From Chloroflexota bacterium (GTDB lineage: Bacteria; Chloroflexota; UBA5177; JANWHV01), in contig JANWHO010000205.1 in the NCBI GenBank assembly GCA_025450375.1, forward strand, positions 1 to 18,757: a DNA stretch of 18,757 nucleotides. The letters run 5' to 3'. This document shows, piece after piece, positions 15,790 through 18,757 of the stretch (position 1 is its first letter; every line of letters starts with the position of its first letter). The position numbers and the translations under genes were made by a program. The notes beneath the pieces are model-generated. The model had not been told where the DNA came from, made no database searches, and saw only the letters and a list, made by a program, of their open reading frames with translations.

Positions 15790-16059
15790 GAACTCCTCCG
15801 GTATCTACATCCAACGGGAAAGGGTCCGCGTCCCAACCGGGGTGAACTCACTATGGCGGCTCCATCCACCTCCCGTTCCTGGCTACACACCCACCACCAG
15901 GTATATGCCGACCTGGATTCGCGCCGATAGGGAAAATGTATGCGCGCAAACGCACGACAATCGGCACGTACATCCCTCCTGGGAAGAGCCAATCGCGCAT
16001 GGAGAAACCAGCGCCGGTGCTCCCTGGTCAATGCACAATCGTTCCTATCCGTACGATTG
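15790..16059 (-). other. Long (about 270-nt) mRNA leader before the transporter operon
   Basis: Stretch between the predicted transcription start near 16059 and the binding-protein ATG. No open frame with coding character is visible in it. It contains small hairpin candidates: CCAGGT (15897-15902) with ACCTGG (15911-15916), and ACCAG (16007-16011) with CTGGT (16024-16028). I do not recognise a known riboswitch consensus (purine, guanidine, SAM and similar) in it. The length is unusual for a repressor-controlled operon. Confidence 0.4.
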
Positions 16060-16060
16060 T
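16035..16060. promoter_or_regulatory. Candidate operator: 8-10-8 perfect palindrome
   Basis: ACAATCGT (16035-16042) and ACGATTGT (16053-16060) are exact reverse complements, centre-to-centre 18 bp, so the half sites sit on nearly the same helix face. It begins 5 nt downstream of the -10 box and covers the predicted start site, a repressor position. A related half-site ACAATCGG occurs at 15957-15964. A SorC-family regulator is encoded in the controlled operon, making it the best candidate ligand. Confidence 0.6.
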
Positions 16061-16065
16061 TCGGC

Positions 16066-16094
16066 ATCGTATAGCAGGGCGAAAGCTGTGTCAA
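16066..16094 (-). promoter_or_regulatory. Sigma70-type promoter of the transporter/catabolic operon
   Basis: On the minus strand TTGACA (16094-16089) is followed by a 17-nt spacer and TACGAT (16071-16066). The -35 is a perfect consensus match and the -10 four of six. It lies 35-65 nt after the stop of the MFS gene and faces the binding-protein gene, with predicted start near 16059. It is the best promoter seen in the window. Confidence 0.65.
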
Positions 16095-16128
16095 GAGGGC
16101 AGAACGCGCCGCGCGACAACCGCCGGTC

Positions 16129-17364
16129 TCAGGAGGCTTGAGCCTGGAGGGCCATGAATGCCGCGGTTTCCGGCCCATGACGCTTTAGCCAGACCGCGCT
16201 GAGCGCGGCGGCGAGCGTGCCGGCTACCATCACCACGCCGGCGATCACGAAGGGGGCCGGGTGACTCTGATGGTAGAGAGTCAGGGATAAGAAGGCGGAG
16301 CCCGCCCCGCCAATCGAGCCCGCCAGGCCGGCCACTCCCTGGGCCCGCCCTCGAGCCTCCGGGGGCGAGGCGGCGGCCAGGAGCGCCTGCACCGCGGGCT
16401 GCTGGAAGGCCAGGAAGACCCCCTCGATGATTCCCAGCACCAGGATCGCCGCCAGGTTGCCGACAAAACCGTAGGACATGTAGATCACGCTGATCAGCAG
16501 CCCGAACCGGAGGACCGTGGGGGCAATACCCCAGCGGTCGGTCATTCTCCCACCGATCGCTCCGAGCAGGATACCGGGGATCGCGAAGGCGGTGAACGTG
16601 AAGCCGATGTAGGTATACGAGCCGCCCAAATCCTTGATCCAGATCGTCCAGAGAGCCGAGAACACACCCATTACGCTCGAGAAGGCGAAGGTGGTAGCGT
16701 AGGCGCCCAGCAATGGTGGAGTAAGGAATCGCCGCCAGGGTACGGGCCGCTCATGTGCCTGGCTGTCGCGGTGGCGCGCGGGCTCTCGGACCTCAGCCAG
16801 CACCAGGATTACCGAAATCGATTCAAAGACCACGCTGAGAATATAGGCGCGGGCGAAACCGAACTGCTGGCCCTCGATACCGCCGATCAGGGGCCCGATC
16901 AGCAGGCCGCCGCTGCTCGCGGCGGAGAGCACACCATATGCCTCGGCCCGGCGGTCCTCGGGGACCACATCGGCGATGTATGCGGCGGTGGCTGGTTGTA
17001 TGCCGGCGATTACCACTCCTTCCAGGAATCGCAAGCCGATTAAATCCACCGGGGAGCTAAAGAGAATATAGGCCACCCCGATGATCGCGTGGCCAATCAT
17101 CCCGAACAGCAGGACCGGCACGCGGCCCCAGCGGTCGACCAACCAGCCCAGCGGCATCTGGCACAACATGGGAGCCAGGAAGAAGGCGCCCGCCATCATG
17201 CCCAATTCCGCCGGAGTGGCATGATGGGCCTGCGCGTAGAGCAGGCGCAAAGGGAAGGCGGCCGAAACCCCCAACTCGGTGAGGAACATGGCCAGCAGAA
17301 GCATCCGCAGGTCGCGCTGCCGCATGGTGGGGCCGCCCAGCGCGTGGAAGAGTGCGGAAAACAT
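16129..17364 (-). CDS. Major facilitator superfamily transporter
   Basis: Polytopic membrane transporter of 411 residues with about 12 hydrophobic helices in two halves. The loop 2-3 motif A reads GWLVDRWGRVPVLLFG (73-88), and the second half has its counterpart GGRMTDRWGIAPTVLRFG. A charged central loop (VREPARHRDSQAHERPVPW) separates the halves. It looks like a drug/solute:H+ antiporter-type MFS protein, but the substrate is unknown. ATG 17364 is the longest start. A GAGGAG lies about 13 nt upstream of it, too far for ideal use, and ATG 17325 (MRQRDLRM) is an alternative. It is separated from the transporter operon by a promoter, so it is probably not part of it, and from aroA by 371 nt. 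It may be unrelated to the catabolic genes. Confidence 0.88.
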   Translation of the reverse strand: MFSALFHALGGPTMRQRDLRMLLLAMFLTELGVSAAFPLRLLYAQAHHATPAELGMMAGAFFLAPMLCQMPLGWLVDRWGRVPVLLFGMIGHAIIGVAYILFSSPVDLIGLRFLEGVVIAGIQPATAAYIADVVPEDRRAEAYGVLSAASSGGLLIGPLIGGIEGQQFGFARAYILSVVFESISVILVLAEVREPARHRDSQAHERPVPWRRFLTPPLLGAYATTFAFSSVMGVFSALWTIWIKDLGGSYTYIGFTFTAFAIPGILLGAIGGRMTDRWGIAPTVLRFGLLISVIYMSYGFVGNLAAILVLGIIEGVFLAFQQPAVQALLAAASPPEARGRAQGVAGLAGSIGGAGSAFLSLTLYHQSHPAPFVIAGVVMVAGTLAAALSAVWLKRHGPETAAFMALQAQAS

Positions 17365-17735
17365 ACGAATGTGGCTGCTCCTCGGCGAACCTAAGGCCGG
17401 ATCAGGGCGCGACGCACCCCATCGCGGTCAACGGCATGCCTTCAATGATGCCAGATCGGGAGCGTGCCGCGCTATATCCGAGGTAACAGTGGGTGCGCCT
17501 CACATCCGTGGATACGCGGCGGATCGGCTTGGCGGTCACGAGACAGGATCGCGGGTGTCCAGGCCAAATCATTGCCCGCACATCACGCCCGCACACTGCA
17601 TCGGGACGTGTTTTGGTGGGGGTGCACAGCGGTGCGCCCTCGCGATGGCCAGCCGGGCGCACCGCTCTGCACCCCTACCCGACTGCCTACCGCCCACATG
17701 CCCCTGGAGAGAAGAATGTGGGTTCTAAAGGGGTA
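17365..17735. other. 371-nt intergenic region between aroA and the MFS gene
   Basis: No coding region is apparent here. It contains a long inverted repeat at 17615-17679. I looked for a promoter facing the MFS gene on the minus strand; TTGACC and TTGAAG hexamers occur near 17424-17450 but no -10 is correctly spaced, so none is called. Confidence 0.5.
17615..17679. repeat. Long inverted repeat (21-bp arms, extendable to 25 bp), possible aroA terminator
   Basis: Arms 17619-17639 and 17655-17675 are complementary over 21 bp with a single C-C mismatch (at 17627) around a 15-nt loop. Pairing continues outward through 17615-17618 with 17676-17679, including one G-T pair. It lies about 57 nt after the aroA stop, so it may end the aroA transcript, but no T-run follows on the minus strand. 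It could also be a dispersed palindromic element of the genome. Confidence 0.7.
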
Positions 17736-18757
17736 TCACACCCCCCGAAGGCCCTCCAGGCAGGCGAAGTAGTCCGGGAAGGTCTTGGCCACGCAGGCTG
17801 GGTTTTCGATCACTACTCCTGGCACCACCAAGCCGGGCAGCGCGAAGGCCATGGCCATCCGGTGATCGCCGTAGGTGTGGATGGACGCCCCGTGCAGGGT
17901 CGAGGGCTGGATGGCCAGCCCGTCAGGCCACTCCTCCACCTGGGCACCCAGGCGACGCAACTCAGCGGCACTGGCGGCCAGCCGGTCGCATTCCTGCTCC
18001 CGAATGTGGGCCACGTTACGGATGGTCACCGGGCTCTCGGCGAACGGGGCGATGGCGGCCAGGGTCATGGTCATATCGGACATGCCATGCAGATCGATGT
18101 CGATCCCGCGGAGCCGCTCCGGCCCGGTCACTTCGATATCGGCGCCGGCACGAGTCACGAGGCAGCCCATCCGCTCCAGCACATCGACAAATCCCAGATC
18201 GCCCTGATCGGTCGCCAGGTGAAGGTTCCGCACCCGCACCGTGCCACCGGTGATCGCGGCGGCGGCCAGGAAATACGACGCCCCCGAGGCATCGGGCGGC
18301 ACATCATAGACGCGCGGCTGGTACCGCTGCCCGGCGCGGACCGTGTAGGCGCCGTCCTCGGAACGGTCCGCGGCCACCCCCCACTGGGCCATCATGGTCA
18401 GGGTCATGTCGATATAGGGCGGCGAGGCGACGGGGCCGGACGGACGCACGACCAGGCCCCGCGCGGCGTAGGCGCCCACCATCAGAAGGGCCGACAAGAA
18501 TTGCCCACTCCGCGAGGCGTCCAGAGTTACCTCTCCACCAGGAAGGCCGGACGCCCGCACTCGCACCGGAGGGCAGCCATCGCCATCCACCGATTCCACA
18601 TCGGCGCCCAGGACTCGCAGGGCCTCCAACAATTCACCAATTGGACGTTGGCGCATCCGCGGGGTTCCATCCAGGAGGTAGGTACCCTGACCGAGAGGCA
18701 GAAAGGCGGTGAGGAATCGCGCCGCCGTCCCCGCGTTGCCAATAAACAGATCGGCCT
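17736..18757 (-). CDS. aroA: 3-phosphoshikimate 1-carboxyvinyltransferase (EPSP synthase), C-terminal part (5' end beyond window edge)
   Basis: Sixth enzyme of the shikimate pathway: joins shikimate 3-phosphate and phosphoenolpyruvate to EPSP, in the cytosol. The frame stays open to the right edge, beyond the ATG at 18656, and shows the conserved NAGTAARFL and DGTPRMRQRP blocks. Further on come SRSGQFLSALL, DASGASYFLAAAAI, SDMTMTLAAIA, the REQECDRL block, YGDHRMAMAFAL and CVAKTFPDYF. About 340 residues remain of roughly 430, so the N-terminal lobe is largely outside. The KETDR lysine of the E. coli enzyme is Gln here; actinobacterial enzymes also vary at this position. Stop TGA at 17736-17738. 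Nothing links it to the catabolic operon. Confidence 0.95.
   Translation of the reverse strand, partial: ADLFIGNAGTAARFLTAFLPLGQGTYLLDGTPRMRQRPIGELLEALRVLGADVESVDGDGCPPVRVRASGLPGGEVTLDASRSGQFLSALLMVGAYAARGLVVRPSGPVASPPYIDMTLTMMAQWGVAADRSEDGAYTVRAGQRYQPRVYDVPPDASGASYFLAAAAITGGTVRVRNLHLATDQGDLGFVDVLERMGCLVTRAGADIEVTGPERLRGIDIDLHGMSDMTMTLAAIAPFAESPVTIRNVAHIREQECDRLAASAAELRRLGAQVEEWPDGLAIQPSTLHGASIHTYGDHRMAMAFALPGLVVPGVVIENPACVAKTFPDYFACLEGLRGV

Noticed and set aside
17424..17450. TTGACC/TTGAAG hexamers as a promoter for the MFS gene
   Set aside because: No acceptable -10 at 16-18 nt on the minus strand.
18001..18060. Gln in place of the KETDR lysine of EPSP synthase, suggesting an unusual or inactive enzyme
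   Set aside because: From family knowledge this position varies (actinobacterial enzymes carry His), and all other blocks are intact, so it does not signal inactivity.
1..18757. CRISPR array, tRNA, rRNA, insertion sequence or phage genes
   Set aside because: No regularly spaced repeats, no tRNA-like cloverleaf, and no transposase, integrase or phage-like proteins found in any frame.

Overview
The window is high-GC, gene-dense bacterial DNA of chromosomal character. A flagellar hook gene (flgE) and an aroA gene, both cut by the window edges, frame a long catabolic block. No ribosomal or marker gene fixes the taxon. The flagellar gene, GC-rich hairpins without U-tracts, GTG starts and the mix of ABC transporter and dehydrogenase genes would fit a flagellated Chloroflexota/Thermomicrobia-like organism or another high-GC phylum. 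That placement is a weak inference.

Layout. Positions 1-1115 (+) hold the 3' part of flgE, closed by a perfect 14-bp hairpin. Positions 1267-2073 (+) encode a COG3618-type amidohydrolase/lactonase. Everything from 2063 to the right edge lies on the minus strand. The core is a run of 13 genes read from 15789 down to 2063, with gaps of at most about 115 nt. In order of transcription they are: BMP-family substrate-binding protein; double-domain ABC ATPase; two BMP-type permeases; DUF985 cupin; two classical SDRs; a SorC-family regulator; a class II aldolase-SDR fusion; a purine nucleoside phosphorylase; a third classical SDR; an extended SDR (epimerase/uronate-dehydrogenase-like); and a ManD/RspA-like enolase-superfamily dehydratase. 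A possible 32-codon gene containing an 18-bp tandem repeat fills the gap between the ATPase and the first permease. Upstream come an MFS transporter (16129-17364), a gap with a long inverted repeat, and aroA (17736 to the edge).

Regulation. The 339-nt gap before the transporter contains a strong sigma70-like promoter facing the operon (TTGACA, 17 nt, TACGAT). An 8-10-8 perfect palindrome lies at the predicted transcription start, a good candidate operator for the SorC-family repressor encoded inside the operon. A leader of about 270 nt follows.

How the genes could work together (inference). The BMP-type ABC system, a family known for nucleoside uptake, would import a nucleoside or related glycoside. 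The phosphorylase would release base and pentose 1-phosphate. Several NAD(P)-dependent dehydrogenases, a lactonase, a sugar-acid dehydratase and an aldolase-dehydrogenase fusion would degrade the sugar. The phosphorylase has Ala where human PNP has His257, which contacts the nucleoside 5'-OH, so a 5'-modified nucleoside is possible. No sugar kinase, sugar isomerase or glycosidase is present, so this does not match a standard rhamnose, fucose or ribonucleoside operon.
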